42,428 bases of DNA from Bacteroidaceae bacterium (GTDB lineage: Bacteria > Bacteroidota > Bacteroidia > Bacteroidales > Bacteroidaceae): the NCBI GenBank assembly GCA_011959205.1, contig BLLV01000065.1, forward strand, positions 1 through 42,428, written 5' to 3'. A program made the position numbers and the translations under genes. Shown piece after piece: positions 7,937 through 16,943 of this stretch (its first letter is position 1; each line of letters starts with the position of its first letter). Under the pieces are notes generated by a model. That model had not been told where the DNA came from. It saw only the letters and a list, made by a program, of their open reading frames with translations, and made no database searches.

Positions 7937-8206
7937 TCAATCTTTCCAGCGTTTGAGGTGTGGGAAGAACTGCCGCATCATTTCTTTTGTCTGCTCTTTA
8001 GTCAGGTTCTGTCCCGATTGCTTGTTGATTTCCTCCGTAAACTGGGCGCAGTGGTCTATCATCTGCTCCATAGTCATGTCCTGCGTAAATTTGCCATCCT
8101 TATAGCAGTAGATGCAGTAATCTTCATTGGGCGTACCGTCGGCATTCGTACCGAGGATCTCATTTTTGAGCGGCATTCCGCAGCTCTGACAAAATTTCAT
8201 TTCCAT
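7937..8206 (-). CDS. Zinc-ribbon domain protein
   Basis: This 89-residue protein opens with a putative zinc ribbon, C6-x2-C9 (CQSCGMP) and C31-x2-C34 (CIYCYKDG), followed by a helical tail (MTMEQMIDHCAQF, then LTKEQTKEMMRQFFPHLKRW). It matches the small zinc-ribbon family common in Bacteroidota and Firmicutes. The function is unknown. It lies 30 nt upstream of the esterase on the same strand and could lead that operon. Confidence 0.85.
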   Translation of the reverse strand: MEMKFCQSCGMPLKNEILGTNADGTPNEDYCIYCYKDGKFTQDMTMEQMIDHCAQFTEEINKQSGQNLTKEQTKEMMRQFFPHLKRWKD

Positions 8207-8841
8207 TGTTTTCTTTCATTTTTGCCCAGCAGTCCTTACAGGGCAGATTATTAAATGCAGAAGCGCAGACTGCCAATGCAACATTCTAAGTCGAAGGTCG
8301 TAGGAAACCTAATGCACGAATGTAGTATAGCAGCCCACGCTATATGCGTGAGAACCACTATGCCATCCTTGTGCAGTGTCTTGAATTTCCTACGTTCTCG
8401 ACTTACAAGAGAGTATACCGCTTCTTATTTTTTTCGTATGTCTGGGATAGAGTTGCCTCAATCCAAATACAAAGGTAATGAAAATCCCGTAAAAGCCTCT
8501 CACTGACAGGTGAAAAACAGCGTTTCAAGGCACATTTTCCCTCTTTTTGTACCGCTATTGTTTCTCCAAGCGTCCAAAACCCTGTTTAATAGCAGTAAAA
8601 AACAATTCCTTGACAAGTCTTTTGCGACTTTGCTCTCAATTCGCCCCGACATCTCTAAATAATAAAAATTCTTTTCAAGCGTTAAGGTTTAGTTAAATAT
8701 TTTACCGCAGACATACGCCTTTCCTCATTCATTTTCTCCCTCAAAGCAACTTTTTTACTCCTTCATTTCTTTGACTGATAGTTGTACCGTTATTTTCTTA
8801 TATAGCTGATTTTCAGAGATAAAAGTCCTCTCATATGAATT
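8207..8841. other. 635-bp non-coding region, probable element/chromosome boundary
   Basis: No convincing gene is present. The left part contains a structured element (8288-8404, listed separately). Near 8615-8630 there is a small AAGTC-TTTTGC-GACTT hairpin followed by TTTGC. The rest is AT-rich and free of obvious terminators. Because accessory genes lie left and a SusC/SusD locus right, the right end of the mobile element may fall here. I could not find an attachment-site repeat, as the left end is outside the window. Confidence 0.4.
8288..8404. repeat. Foldable ~117-nt element with 19-20-bp terminal inverted repeats
   Basis: The left arm (8288-8307) reads AAGTCGAAGGTCGTAGGAAA and the right arm (8386-8404) reads in complement AAGTCGAGAACGTAGGAAA. 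That gives an almost complete stem. Inside, TGCAC (8313-8317) pairs with GTGCA (8371-8375), and CACGC (8336-8340) pairs with GCGTG (8346-8350) around TATAT. The nested stems look like a structured RNA or a MITE-like repeat. No family is recognised with certainty. Confidence 0.5.
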
Positions 8842-10572
8842 TTATTCTACCCATTCTTTGATGGCTTGTGAAGGATCAGGATTTAAAACTGCACCTTTGT
8901 TGAATACATTTTCATAAAGACTGATAAAGATATTCATCCAGGGCGCACAGTAGCCTTCTATAGAATTAAATCGATATCCGATAGGTGCATTAGTACCCGG
9001 ATAACCACGAACAACTTGTAACTCTAACCGTTTGTAATCCCAAAAGATGATCCCTTCACCCCAGAATTCAATACGTTTCTGTTCAACAACCTTCTTTTGA
9101 AACTCTTTTAGATCATTTACTTTACATGTATAGCTACCTACAGAAGTATTATAACGAAATGTATTTACGAAATCTTCTAATTTAGAAATACCGGCTGCTA
9201 ATCCTTGGCTCATTCCTATTGCTTCGGCTTCGATTAAATACATTTCCTCTATACGCATTAACGGATAGTCAACGGCTGCTCCGATTGTATAATCGTTCAT
9301 TTCTCCATTTTTAGGTCGGAATTTGATACCTGTATATGGAGGCATATCAGCGAAATCATCATCGGTCAACAAAGTTTTATATTTAGTTCCGGGAGCTTTG
9401 TGTGCATCTTCAGGAGCAATCCAAGTTGTTTTTCGCCAGTCTGCATTTGGTATTTGATCGAACAATTTTTTGCCGATAAGCTTGTATCCTTGCCATTTTC
9501 GGTTACCGTAACCGAAAGTTTGTTCAGGACACATGCTTCCGGCAAAGTTGAGCCAATAGCTATGTACATCCTCGGTAGTCATGATGGATCCCCATACCCA
9601 TGAATTGGTTAATACACTGTTGAAGCCGGTAGTATAGCTGTCTCCACCAAACCATTCCTTTTCGGTCAGAGGCATTGCTCCGCTTTCGTTAATGACTTTG
9701 TGTGCGTATTCGGCTGCTTTAGTGAAACAAGTTTCTTTTGATGCAATGTTTAAATCTGTATTGTTGTTTAGGGTGTTGAGATCTTCAGGGTAAAGTTCGA
9801 AACGAGATCCCATTTCCAGCCACATACGTGCCATCAGACCATGGACAACCGGGGTACAGGGCAAGTTTTTGGTTGGTCGTTGATAATCACTCAAAAGCTC
9901 CTCAGCTAATGCTAGATCATCTAATATGAATTTGTATACGGCATAGAAGGGAGCACGTGGATTATTACGTCCTTCTTCTTCTGTGGTTTCAGTGGTAATA
10001 ACAGGTACGGTTATGCCATATAAATTTTTACTGGCTGCTTCTGCATCTAATTTCTCTACTCCTGTTTTTTTATATTCATACATTCGGACTAAGTCCATAT
10101 ATATCATGGCTCTATAAGATAGGCATATACCTTTATAATACTTGTTCTCGGGTGCATCATCTGCTTTTTCTAAAGCACTCAGTGCATTATTTACATTATT
10201 CAGAAACTTGTAGTTATAATACCAAATGGTATTGACAACATCAGCATCACCCAAATCATTACATACTCCATAAGTATCAAAAAAGTCAAATTTGGGTTCG
10301 TGGCAGAAGAAGTCTTCACATGCACTTTCTCTGATTAAATTATATCCACTATATCCAAAATCATGATAAAATTGTGGACCGTAACTTCTAAATGCATTAA
10401 TAAATGCGACTACTGAGTTTACCATTGCGCTGATAGCTTGGTTAGATTTTCCTATTTGGTCTATGGTAGCTGTGCTACTTTCTGGAAATACCTCTTCGAT
10501 ACAACTGTTTAAGCTTAATGCTGATGACAGACATGCAGCAATCATTAGTTTGGTAATATATTTCTTTTTCAT
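8842..10572 (-). CDS. SusD/RagB family outer-membrane nutrient-binding lipoprotein
   Basis: This 576-residue protein has a signal peptide ending in a lipobox (LNSC, Cys24), so it is lipidated and surface-exposed. It has the SusD architecture, with N-terminal TPR-like helices (for example YNYKFLNNVNNALSALEKAD and YKGICLSYRAMIYMDLVRMY) and the conserved C-terminal region containing YPLMRIEEMYLIEAEAIG and QKRIEFWGEGIIFWDYKRL. SusD proteins cap a SusC transporter and bind glycans or glycopeptides. It lies 23 nt downstream of the SusC gene, which is broken here, so this protein may be without a working partner. No glycoside hydrolase is nearby, so the substrate is unknown. Confidence 0.93.
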   Translation of the reverse strand: MKKKYITKLMIAACLSSALSLNSCIEEVFPESSTATIDQIGKSNQAISAMVNSVVAFINAFRSYGPQFYHDFGYSGYNLIRESACEDFFCHEPKFDFFDTYGVCNDLGDADVVNTIWYYNYKFLNNVNNALSALEKADDAPENKYYKGICLSYRAMIYMDLVRMYEYKKTGVEKLDAEAASKNLYGITVPVITTETTEEEGRNNPRAPFYAVYKFILDDLALAEELLSDYQRPTKNLPCTPVVHGLMARMWLEMGSRFELYPEDLNTLNNNTDLNIASKETCFTKAAEYAHKVINESGAMPLTEKEWFGGDSYTTGFNSVLTNSWVWGSIMTTEDVHSYWLNFAGSMCPEQTFGYGNRKWQGYKLIGKKLFDQIPNADWRKTTWIAPEDAHKAPGTKYKTLLTDDDFADMPPYTGIKFRPKNGEMNDYTIGAAVDYPLMRIEEMYLIEAEAIGMSQGLAAGISKLEDFVNTFRYNTSVGSYTCKVNDLKEFQKKVVEQKRIEFWGEGIIFWDYKRLELQVVRGYPGTNAPIGYRFNSIEGYCAPWMNIFISLYENVFNKGAVLNPDPSQAIKEWVE

Positions 10573-10595
10573 ATTCTTGATTGTTTATGTGTTGA

Positions 10596-13506
10596 TTAGA
10601 ATTGTAAACTTAGACCGGCGGAGAATGCGCGTACGGCTGAATATTCTCCGGATGAATCTTTATTTCCGTTCCATGTTACGCGTGAATCGAAACCTTTTCT
10701 TTTTGACCAATAATAAACATTGTCACAGGCCACATAAATGCGCAGATTAGTTAGATATAGACTTCTAAGTGTTTTTTTCAAAAAAGTATATCCTAATTGA
10801 ATGTTTTGAATACTTATGGAAGATGCATTAGTTAGAAACCTGTCGGATGTTTTTACACTGTACAGGTCATTGAATTGCCATTGTGGAATATCACTTTGAG
10901 TATTCTCCAGGCTCCATGCTTTATAAATATCTTTGTGAACATTATATCCTAAATGAGTTGAAGTAGGAGGTGACATTAATGCTTGGTAACCATAGTCGTA
11001 TGCCTGACCTCCTATATTGTAGTTTATTTGTGCAGAGAAATCAAAACCATAAAATGAAAGAGAGGTATTGATACCACCGTATAGGTCTGGAACAGCGTCA
11101 CCGCATAAGTATAGATCAGCTTGAGAATAGGTGGTTGTTGTTTTCATCTCACCGGTTTGCTTATCTGTATAATACCATTGTGGTTTGCCTTCTTCGGACA
11201 CACCTGCATATTTTTGAACATAGTTAGTATACATTGGAAGTCCTTCTCCGTAATAATACAGACCGTTTACATAACCGGCATGTCCATCTATAATGTCTGT
11301 TTTTTTACTTTCTGCAAGACGGCTGATCTTATTTCTATAATGTGTTGCATTAAAGCCAATATTCCATGTTACGTTTCTAGTCTTGACTGGTATATATTTT
11401 AAATCAATTTCAACACCTTTGTTATTCATGTCGCCAATATTGTCATAATAGCCTGAGTACCCTAATGATAAAGGTACGGAAAAACGGTTAAGCATATCAG
11501 TTGTTCTGCGATTGAAATATTCTATGCTACCACTTAATCTGCCTTTTAATAGTTCGAATTCTATACCTAAATTTATATTTGTATTGGTTTCCCAGGTAAT
11601 ATTTTTATTTCCTTTTTTGGAATTTGCTGTCATAGTCGTACATACCTCGGAATAAATATCCTTCAGTATTGTATTTGCTCTTATAGGATGACTCATCGTT
11701 GGTACCACTGATGGCACCGTTTAATTCTTGATTCTGAAAAAAAGAGAACATACTGTTTTTGGTTGCGTATAATTCTTCATAAATGTTATTAAAGCTTTCA
11801 TGACCTGCCATTAATGAAACGTTATGTAATCCGAAGCTATGATTATAATTTAATATTTGTTGTAGGTTGAGAGTTGTTCGACGCCAATGCTGGACATTGA
11901 TGCTTCCATTCAAGGAATTTGCTGTTCCATAAAAAGGATTTAAAGCATTTTTGTACCGGCTGTCACGTATTGAAGTGCCTGCATTGAATGTGAATTTGAA
12001 GTCTTTCAGGAAATTAATATCTATAAATGCGTCTCCATTCAAAGTATTTGCAGAGGTGTTATATGTATCGAGCTGACTTAATTTTATTCCGTTAGAGTTC
12101 GGGTTGATGGGACGGTTTAGAGGACCTTGGTTGGATACTCCGAAATCGTACATGTCACCATTTTTATCCTGCATGATTTTACCATTTGTATCACGTAGGT
12201 AAAGCGGATATATAGGGGCTGTATTGAATGCCTGGGCAAAGCCGCCGGCTGCTGCATTCTGTATGGAGTGTGTATAACTGATATTGGCACCAAATCTCAT
12301 CCATGGTTTAGCCTGATAAGTCGTTTTCAGACGACCGGTAATACGATTATAGTCAGAACCTTGTGCGATGCCATCTTCATCTAGATATCCGAAAGAAGCA
12401 TAGATTTGCGCTTTGTCACTTCCACCGGAAATATTGACATTATATTCCTGGCGTAAAGCTGTATGGTATGTGGCATCAACCCAATTATCGGGAGTGAGAT
12501 AATAACCGTTTACTATCCGTCCTAATTTTGTATTAGGATTAAGAAGACCGTTTTTACCAATCAGATATTCTCCTTCAGGATATGAATATACGTTGTAGGA
12601 TAAACCGCCGGTTTGACTGTTGGTTCCTATCATATTAGTATTTGCGCTGACATATGCTTGGTCAGGGGTTTGTCCTTGGGCATTTAAATAATAATTGTAT
12701 AATGCTTTATAGTGTGCTTGATAATATTCTCCTGGATCTTTTATATAGTCATATTCTATTTCACCACGGGTATTGGCACTCCATTTAGCGTCTACTGTGA
12801 TTTTTGCATCGCCTGCTTTGGCTGATTTTGTTGTTATAATTATGACACCGTTAGCACCTCGAGCACCATAAAGAGCTGTGGATGCTGCATCTTTTAGTAC
12901 AGAAATAGATTCTACATCTGCTGGATTGATGTTATTCCATCCTCCTTCGTATGGCATGCCGTCTAATACGATGAGGGGATCTGTTTCTGCGCTCATTGAA
13001 CTGATGCCACGTATCAGAATGCTTGGAGTTTCACCAGGCTGCCCATTTGTCATTGTTATTTGTAGGCCTGCCACTTGTCCAGATAAACTTTCTATGACAT
13101 TGGTTACTGGACGTTTGGTTATTTGTTCTGTATGAATCATCTTTGCAGATCCGGTAAAGGCAGATTTCTTTGCAGTACCAAAAGCTACGACCATAACTTC
13201 TTCCATTACTTCGGTTGCAGAAGTCATTATAATTTTCATTTCCGATTTGATGGTTGCTTCTTGGGTTTCCATTCCAATGAAGGAAACAATAATTGTTTTG
13301 TTGGTAGGTGAGATGTTTGTAAGTGTGAACTTACCGTTGATATCGGTGATTGTTCCATTGGTTGTTCCTTTTACCAATACGGAAGCTCCGATTACCGGCT
13401 CGTTATTCTCGCTTGAGATAACAGTTCCTTTCACTGTTACTTGTGCCTGTGCATGATTTATTCCTATGAATAAACATGTGAGTAGTAGCAATCGTGTCCT
13501 TTTCAT
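10596..13506 (-). pseudogene. SusC/RagA TonB-linked outer-membrane transporter, frameshifted and internally deleted
   Basis: The N-terminal part (to a stop at 11605) has a signal peptide, a CarboxypepD-regulatory-like domain (about 24-105) and a TonB plug with the typical LIVLDGMPYEGG and VLKDAASTALYGARGANGVI, then half the barrel to DYDSKF. The C-terminal barrel continues in another frame from about 11620 with KKGNKNITWET and ends in the family-typical FSAGLSLQF. The frame changes inside an AAATTCCAAAAAAGG stretch. In family members roughly 85-95 residues (FRRDGSSRF to the KWE region) lie between these two points and they are absent here. That points to an internal deletion, not a simple base-calling slip. 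The barrel is unlikely to be functional. Confidence 0.88.
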
Positions 13507-13544
13507 AATGTTTGTAATAGATTTGTGTGAGTTTATGGTTTGTA

Positions 13545-13575
13545 CAAACCTAGTTGTAAAATTTAATAAATCAAA
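13545..13575 (-). promoter_or_regulatory. Promoter of the susC-susD pair
   Basis: On the minus strand, TTTG (13575-13572) is separated by 19 nt from TAGGTTTG (13552-13545), an exact Bacteroidales promoter match. Transcription would start about 30 nt before the susC ATG. Confidence 0.75.
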
Positions 13576-13720
13576 ATATTTTTGAGTATAAATGTTTAAA
13601 AATAAAAGTGTATTATAGTAAATGTAATAAAAGTTTAAATAAACAAGAAAATTAACTTGTTTTTATAAAGGAAGTATCTTAAGCATTTTGTCGTTTCGCT
13701 GGACTTTTTAGATATAAAAA

Positions 13721-13754
13721 TCCCCAAATCTAAGTTGATTGATAGATTTGGGGA
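13721..13754 (-). terminator. Rho-independent terminator of the sigma operon
   Basis: TCCCCAAATCT (13721-13731) and AGATTTGGGGA (13744-13754) form a perfect 11-bp stem with a 12-nt loop. On the minus strand it is followed by TTTTTATAT, and it lies 27 nt after the Spy-like gene stop. Confidence 0.85.
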
Positions 13755-13780
13755 AAAGTTAGGAATATCTCTTGTTGCTT

Positions 13781-14227
13781 TTATTTTTTTTGAGATTGAT
13801 GCATGATTTTTAAGATGTCCCGATGAAATCTAACTTCTGCACGTTGTAGTTTATATATTTTCTTGGGAGATAGGATTTTCTTGAATCGCTGAAGATATTC
13901 CAGATCCAGTTTATCAGCTTCTATTCGTGCCTTGGCGATGCCCTCTATGATTTGTTCATATTCAGCATCGGTGGTTTGGGGATCTTTTCCTTTGCGTGCC
14001 TGTTCCCATGCTTTGTCATTTACCGCCTTCTTGCGGTCTTGTAATTCAAAATAGATAGGAAAGAATTTGGCAGCCTCTTCTTGCGTTATTGCTGCCTTTT
14101 GCATAAGATATGCCTCTTGCCTGGATCTGAATTCTTCTTTAGTGAAACCGGATTTCTTTCTGTCTTGCGCCTGTATCGAAATGCTTATACATGAAATGAT
14201 AAGCAAGGTTGCCAGTCTTTGTATCAT
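13781..14227 (-). CDS. Spy/CpxP-like periplasmic protein
   Basis: This 148-residue protein has a signal peptide cut after about residue 20 (SIQAQ). The mature part is all-helical and charged, with KAAITQEEAAKFFPIYFELQ and KLDLEYLQRFKKILSPKKIYKLQRAEVRF, resembling the LTxxQ-type helical repeats of Spy/CpxP/ZraP envelope-stress chaperone-sensors. In Bacteroidota, small proteins of this kind often sit next to ECF sigma operons. It is the third gene of such an operon here (11 nt after the anti-sigma-like gene) and ends at a strong terminator. A role as periplasmic sensor is inference. Confidence 0.75.
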   Translation of the reverse strand: MIQRLATLLIISCISISIQAQDRKKSGFTKEEFRSRQEAYLMQKAAITQEEAAKFFPIYFELQDRKKAVNDKAWEQARKGKDPQTTDAEYEQIIEGIAKARIEADKLDLEYLQRFKKILSPKKIYKLQRAEVRFHRDILKIMHQSQKK

Positions 14228-14238
14228 GTGATTATTAT

Positions 14239-14616
14239 TTAATTATACATATCTGAATTCGCATCTGTCAAATATTGATAGAGTGTGTAATCATCCATCA
14301 TGGAATGGTCTAAAATAGTTTCAATATATTCGTCAGAGAATTGTTCAGTCTCTGCAGCTGTAAAAATAGGAGTGTCTTGTTTCGGGGGACCTACAACGAC
14401 TCTGACACTGAGCATCAATCCACAGAACATGGCTGCCATATATACCCAAGGCTTGATACGTTGCCAAACGGTTATTTCCTCTTGTGGAGCAGGGGGTAGT
14501 TCCTTCTCCGGCAATTTATCTATCAACTTCTTCGAAAAATTGTTGAAATAACCTTCGGGTACCATGAACGGATTTTTTGTTCCGTATTTTTTTAATAATT
14601 CATCTTCTTCCTTCAT
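14239..14616 (-). CDS. Single-pass membrane protein, likely anti-sigma factor
   Basis: This 125-residue protein starts at MKEEDELLKKYG. I chose that start because an AAAGGAG ribosome binding site sits 8 nt before it; the longer upstream reading would begin inside the sigma gene. Residues 1-55 are cytosolic and charged (NPFMVPEGYFNNF is a motif seen in Bacteroidetes anti-sigma-like proteins), one transmembrane helix spans about 57-75, and an acidic periplasmic tail follows. It lies between the ECF sigma gene and the Spy-like gene, the expected place for an anti-sigma factor. Homology to a named anti-sigma family is not certain. Confidence 0.68.
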   Translation of the reverse strand: MKEEDELLKKYGTKNPFMVPEGYFNNFSKKLIDKLPEKELPPAPQEEITVWQRIKPWVYMAAMFCGLMLSVRVVVGPPKQDTPIFTAAETEQFSDEYIETILDHSMMDDYTLYQYLTDANSDMYN

Positions 14617-14660
14617 AGTGGTTCTCCTTTCTTTGTTAGATATATTTCTTATAAAAAGGT

Positions 14661-15212
14661 TTAAAGGCACTCTTTTAAAAAATTCTCTATTTTTTTCACT
14701 GCATGGTGATAAGAGGCTTTCAGTGCTCCGATGCTTGTTCCTAGTATTTGGGACATGTCTTCATATTTCATTTCTTGAAAGTATTTTAAATTGAATACTA
14801 TACGCTGTTTCTCTGGTAGTGTCAGTAATGCTTTTTGAAATAATATTTGAGTTTCATCTCCATTAAAGTAGGTATCACTTTCCAGCTTATTCGCCATGTC
14901 TGCGTCGGTGTCATCTATGGATAACTGGCTGGTTGCACGTTGCTTGTTTAAAAAGGTCAGGCATTCATTCAAGGCTATGCGGTAAAGCCAGGTCGACATC
15001 TTGGCTTCGGCACGGAAATACTCCAAGTTGATCCATGCTTTGATAAATGTATTCTGCAACAGATCATTGGCGTCTTCATGAGAAAGTACCATCCGGCGTA
15101 TCTGCCAGTATAGTTGTTCGCTGTATTCGTTGACAATACATTCAAAGGCCTCTTTCTGTCGTGCCGGGTCCTGTAACAAGGCTATTATTTTCTTCTCATT
15201 GTAAGTGTTCAT
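14661..15212 (-). CDS. RNA polymerase sigma factor, ECF type
   Basis: This 183-residue ECF sigma-70 factor has region 2 at about 25-95, with the core-binding HEDANDLLQNTFIKAWINL and the -10-recognition STWLYRIALNECLTFL. Region 4 is at about 130-178 (TLPEKQRIVFNLKYFQEMKY then LGTSIGALKASYHHAVKKI). It is followed by a one-TM protein and a Spy-like periplasmic protein, giving a complete sensing cassette. It starts 33 nt after the rnz stop on the same strand, so it may be partly cotranscribed with RNase Z. The stress it responds to cannot be read from sequence. Confidence 0.93.
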   Translation of the reverse strand: MNTYNEKKIIALLQDPARQKEAFECIVNEYSEQLYWQIRRMVLSHEDANDLLQNTFIKAWINLEYFRAEAKMSTWLYRIALNECLTFLNKQRATSQLSIDDTDADMANKLESDTYFNGDETQILFQKALLTLPEKQRIVFNLKYFQEMKYEDMSQILGTSIGALKASYHHAVKKIENFLKECL

Positions 15213-15245
15213 GCTTCTGTTTTTTTATTAGATGTCCGGTTTATG

Positions 15246-16175
15246 TTATGGTTTAACGGATTCTATGGAAATTTTTAATGTTTCCCGTGCAAGCAGCGTG
15301 TTAGGGAAGATGTTTGATGCTTCCTGCAACAATATGCTTTCGTTTTCGTAGCGTGCCGAAAAATGTCCTATAAGAAGTTGTTTTACTTCTGCGGCGCGGG
15401 CTATTTCTCCTGCTTGTGCTGCAGTGGTGTGAAAGGTTTCTTTCGCACGGGCTTGTTCACTTTGTGTAAAGGTGGCTTCATGAAACAGCAAGTCCACTCC
15501 GTGTATTTGGCTTATGATGCGTGGCAGATAAATAGTATCTGAGCAATAGGCATACCGGCGGGGAGGAGCGGAAGGGATAGTCAGTTTACTGTTGGGTACT
15601 ATTTTTCCGTCTGGTAATGTATAATCGGCGCCATTCTTTATTCGGTTGATTTCATATAAGGGTATTTCATAAAAGTCAATCATGTCGCGGCGGATATGGG
15701 CGGGAGTCTGTTTCTCGGAAAAGAGGAATCCGCATGTTGGTATCCGATGACGTAAGGGAATTGTTTCTATGGTTAGCGAACGGTCATCGTAAATTATTTC
15801 AGCTTTACTTGGATCAAAAGTTTGGAAAACGACTTTGTAGCTCATACCTTTACAGAAAAAGTCGAGTTGCGGAACAAGAAGGTGTTCCAATTCTGCATGA
15901 CAGTGGATATAAAGCGTGGCTGTTCTTCCCAACATACCGAAGGTTGATATCAGTCCCATCAATCCGAAACAATGATCGCCATGCAGGTGTGAAATGAATA
16001 TGTGGTTTAGCCGGGTGAATTTCAGTTTTGATTTGCGTAATTGCATTTGTGCTCCTTCACCGCAGTCTATCATGAATAGCTTTTCACGGACATTTACTAC
16101 TTGTGATGTTGCAAAATGCCGTGTAGTCGGTAGTGCTGATCCGCATCCTAATATATGTACTTCAAATTTCTCCAT
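15246..16175 (-). CDS. rnz: Ribonuclease Z
   Basis: This 309-residue tRNA 3'-processing endonuclease (short-form RNase Z) has an MBL fold with the zinc motif H63-L-H65-G-D67-H68 in FISHLHGDHCFGLMG. It also has the early IDCGEGAQMQLR, LLFHEATF and the terminal LLIGHFSARY. Length and order are as expected for the family. It cleaves tRNA precursors lacking encoded CCA just after the discriminator base. A -7 promoter element lies only 5 nt before its ATG, so the transcript may be leaderless. Confidence 0.95.
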   Translation of the reverse strand: MEKFEVHILGCGSALPTTRHFATSQVVNVREKLFMIDCGEGAQMQLRKSKLKFTRLNHIFISHLHGDHCFGLMGLISTFGMLGRTATLYIHCHAELEHLLVPQLDFFCKGMSYKVVFQTFDPSKAEIIYDDRSLTIETIPLRHRIPTCGFLFSEKQTPAHIRRDMIDFYEIPLYEINRIKNGADYTLPDGKIVPNSKLTIPSAPPRRYAYCSDTIYLPRIISQIHGVDLLFHEATFTQSEQARAKETFHTTAAQAGEIARAAEVKQLLIGHFSARYENESILLQEASNIFPNTLLARETLKISIESVKP

Positions 16176-16180
16176 CGTTA

Positions 16181-16188
16181 CAAAGATA
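16181..16188 (-). promoter_or_regulatory. Promoter -7 element very close to the rnz start
   Basis: The minus strand reads TATCTTTG (TAnnTTTG), ending 5 nt before the ATG at 16175. Transcription would begin at or next to the start codon. No clear -33 TTTG is visible. Confidence 0.45.
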
Positions 16189-16210
16189 CTATCTTTTTTG
16201 AATGGAAAAT

Positions 16211-16234
16211 AAAAAATGCCGTAAAAACGGCATT
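16211..16234 (-). terminator. Rho-independent terminator of the cold-shock gene
   Basis: AATGCCG (16215-16221) and CGGCATT (16228-16234) pair perfectly. On the minus strand the stem is followed by TTTTTTATTTT, 12 nt after the cold-shock gene stop. Confidence 0.82.
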
Positions 16235-16245
16235 ATGGGATTGAA

Positions 16246-16692
16246 CTATTTCTTAAGTTTTATTCTCACTGCATTCATTCCGCGTGATCCTTTTTCCAGT
16301 TCAAAAGTCACGATGTTGTTTTCTATGATCTTGTCTATCAGTCCACTGATATGAAAGAAATATTTCTCTGCATTCTTCAAATCTTTTACAAATCCATATC
16401 CTTTGGATACATTGAAGTGCTCTATTCTTCCTTCATGCACTAGTTCTATCGCTTCTTCTGTTCTACGAGGAGTTGAAATTTCAATGGTAGACATATCCAC
16501 TTCTTGTGGTTTATTATTAGGAGTGGGAGGAGTATCGGTTATCATACCGTTCTCATCTACATAGGCAATCATATCTTCGAAGGAGGATGTGCCGTTATTT
16601 TTTCTTTCTTCTTTTTTCTGCTGTTTTGCTAAACGCTTTTCTTGTTTTTTCTTTTCCAGATCTCGTTTGGTAAATGAAATAGGTTTCGCCAT
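16246..16692 (-). CDS. Cold-shock-domain RNA-binding protein with basic N-terminal extension
   Basis: This 148-residue protein has a C-terminal cold-shock domain (about 84-148) with the RNP-1-like KGYGFVKD and RNP-2-like KYFFHIS motifs for single-stranded RNA/DNA binding. The first 35 residues are strongly basic and helical (KRDLEKKKQEKRLAKQQKKE), a layout common in Bacteroidales. A Pro/Asn-rich linker separates the two. It probably acts as an RNA chaperone. It is monocistronic, with its own terminator at 16211-16234. Confidence 0.9.
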   Translation of the reverse strand: MAKPISFTKRDLEKKKQEKRLAKQQKKEERKNNGTSSFEDMIAYVDENGMITDTPPTPNNKPQEVDMSTIEISTPRRTEEAIELVHEGRIEHFNVSKGYGFVKDLKNAEKYFFHISGLIDKIIENNIVTFELEKGSRGMNAVRIKLKK

Positions 16693-16888
16693 TTGATTCT
16701 TTTTTAATTAGTAATATACAGTTCGACCTGTTAGGGGGGAAGTGTATGGGATTAATAATGAGGTAATAAGAAAACGGGGGAGAAGTCGTTGTGAAATACT
16801 AACTCGAAATTTTATTACTCTATAAAGATACGGTTTTATTGCGGATATTCCATAGAATATTTTCCTTTTTAAGAAATAATGGCATAAA

Positions 16889-16920
16889 AAAAGGATGCAT
16901 TTTAATAAATGCATCCTTTT
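16889..16920 (-). terminator. Rho-independent terminator of rpsA
   Basis: AAAAGGATGCATTT (16889-16902) and AAATGCATCCTTTT (16907-16920) form a perfect 14-bp stem with a 4-nt loop. On the minus strand a T-tract follows, 24 nt beyond the rpsA stop. Confidence 0.88.
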
Positions 16921-16943
16921 GGCTTATCTTTAAAGTAAACTGA

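Noticed and set aside
8255..8506. Plus-strand frame in the 8.2-8.5-kb gap
   Set aside because: It coincides with the nested-stem element, has no start signal and its product resembles nothing known.
8600..8640. Possible attachment-site core (TTTTGC...TTTGC) at the right end of the element
   Set aside because: Similar to cores of some Bacteroides integrases but too short and without a matching left copy in the window.
16708..16914. 68-residue minus-strand frame between rpsA and the cold-shock gene
   Set aside because: It runs through the rpsA terminator hairpin and has no ribosome binding site or recognisable domain.
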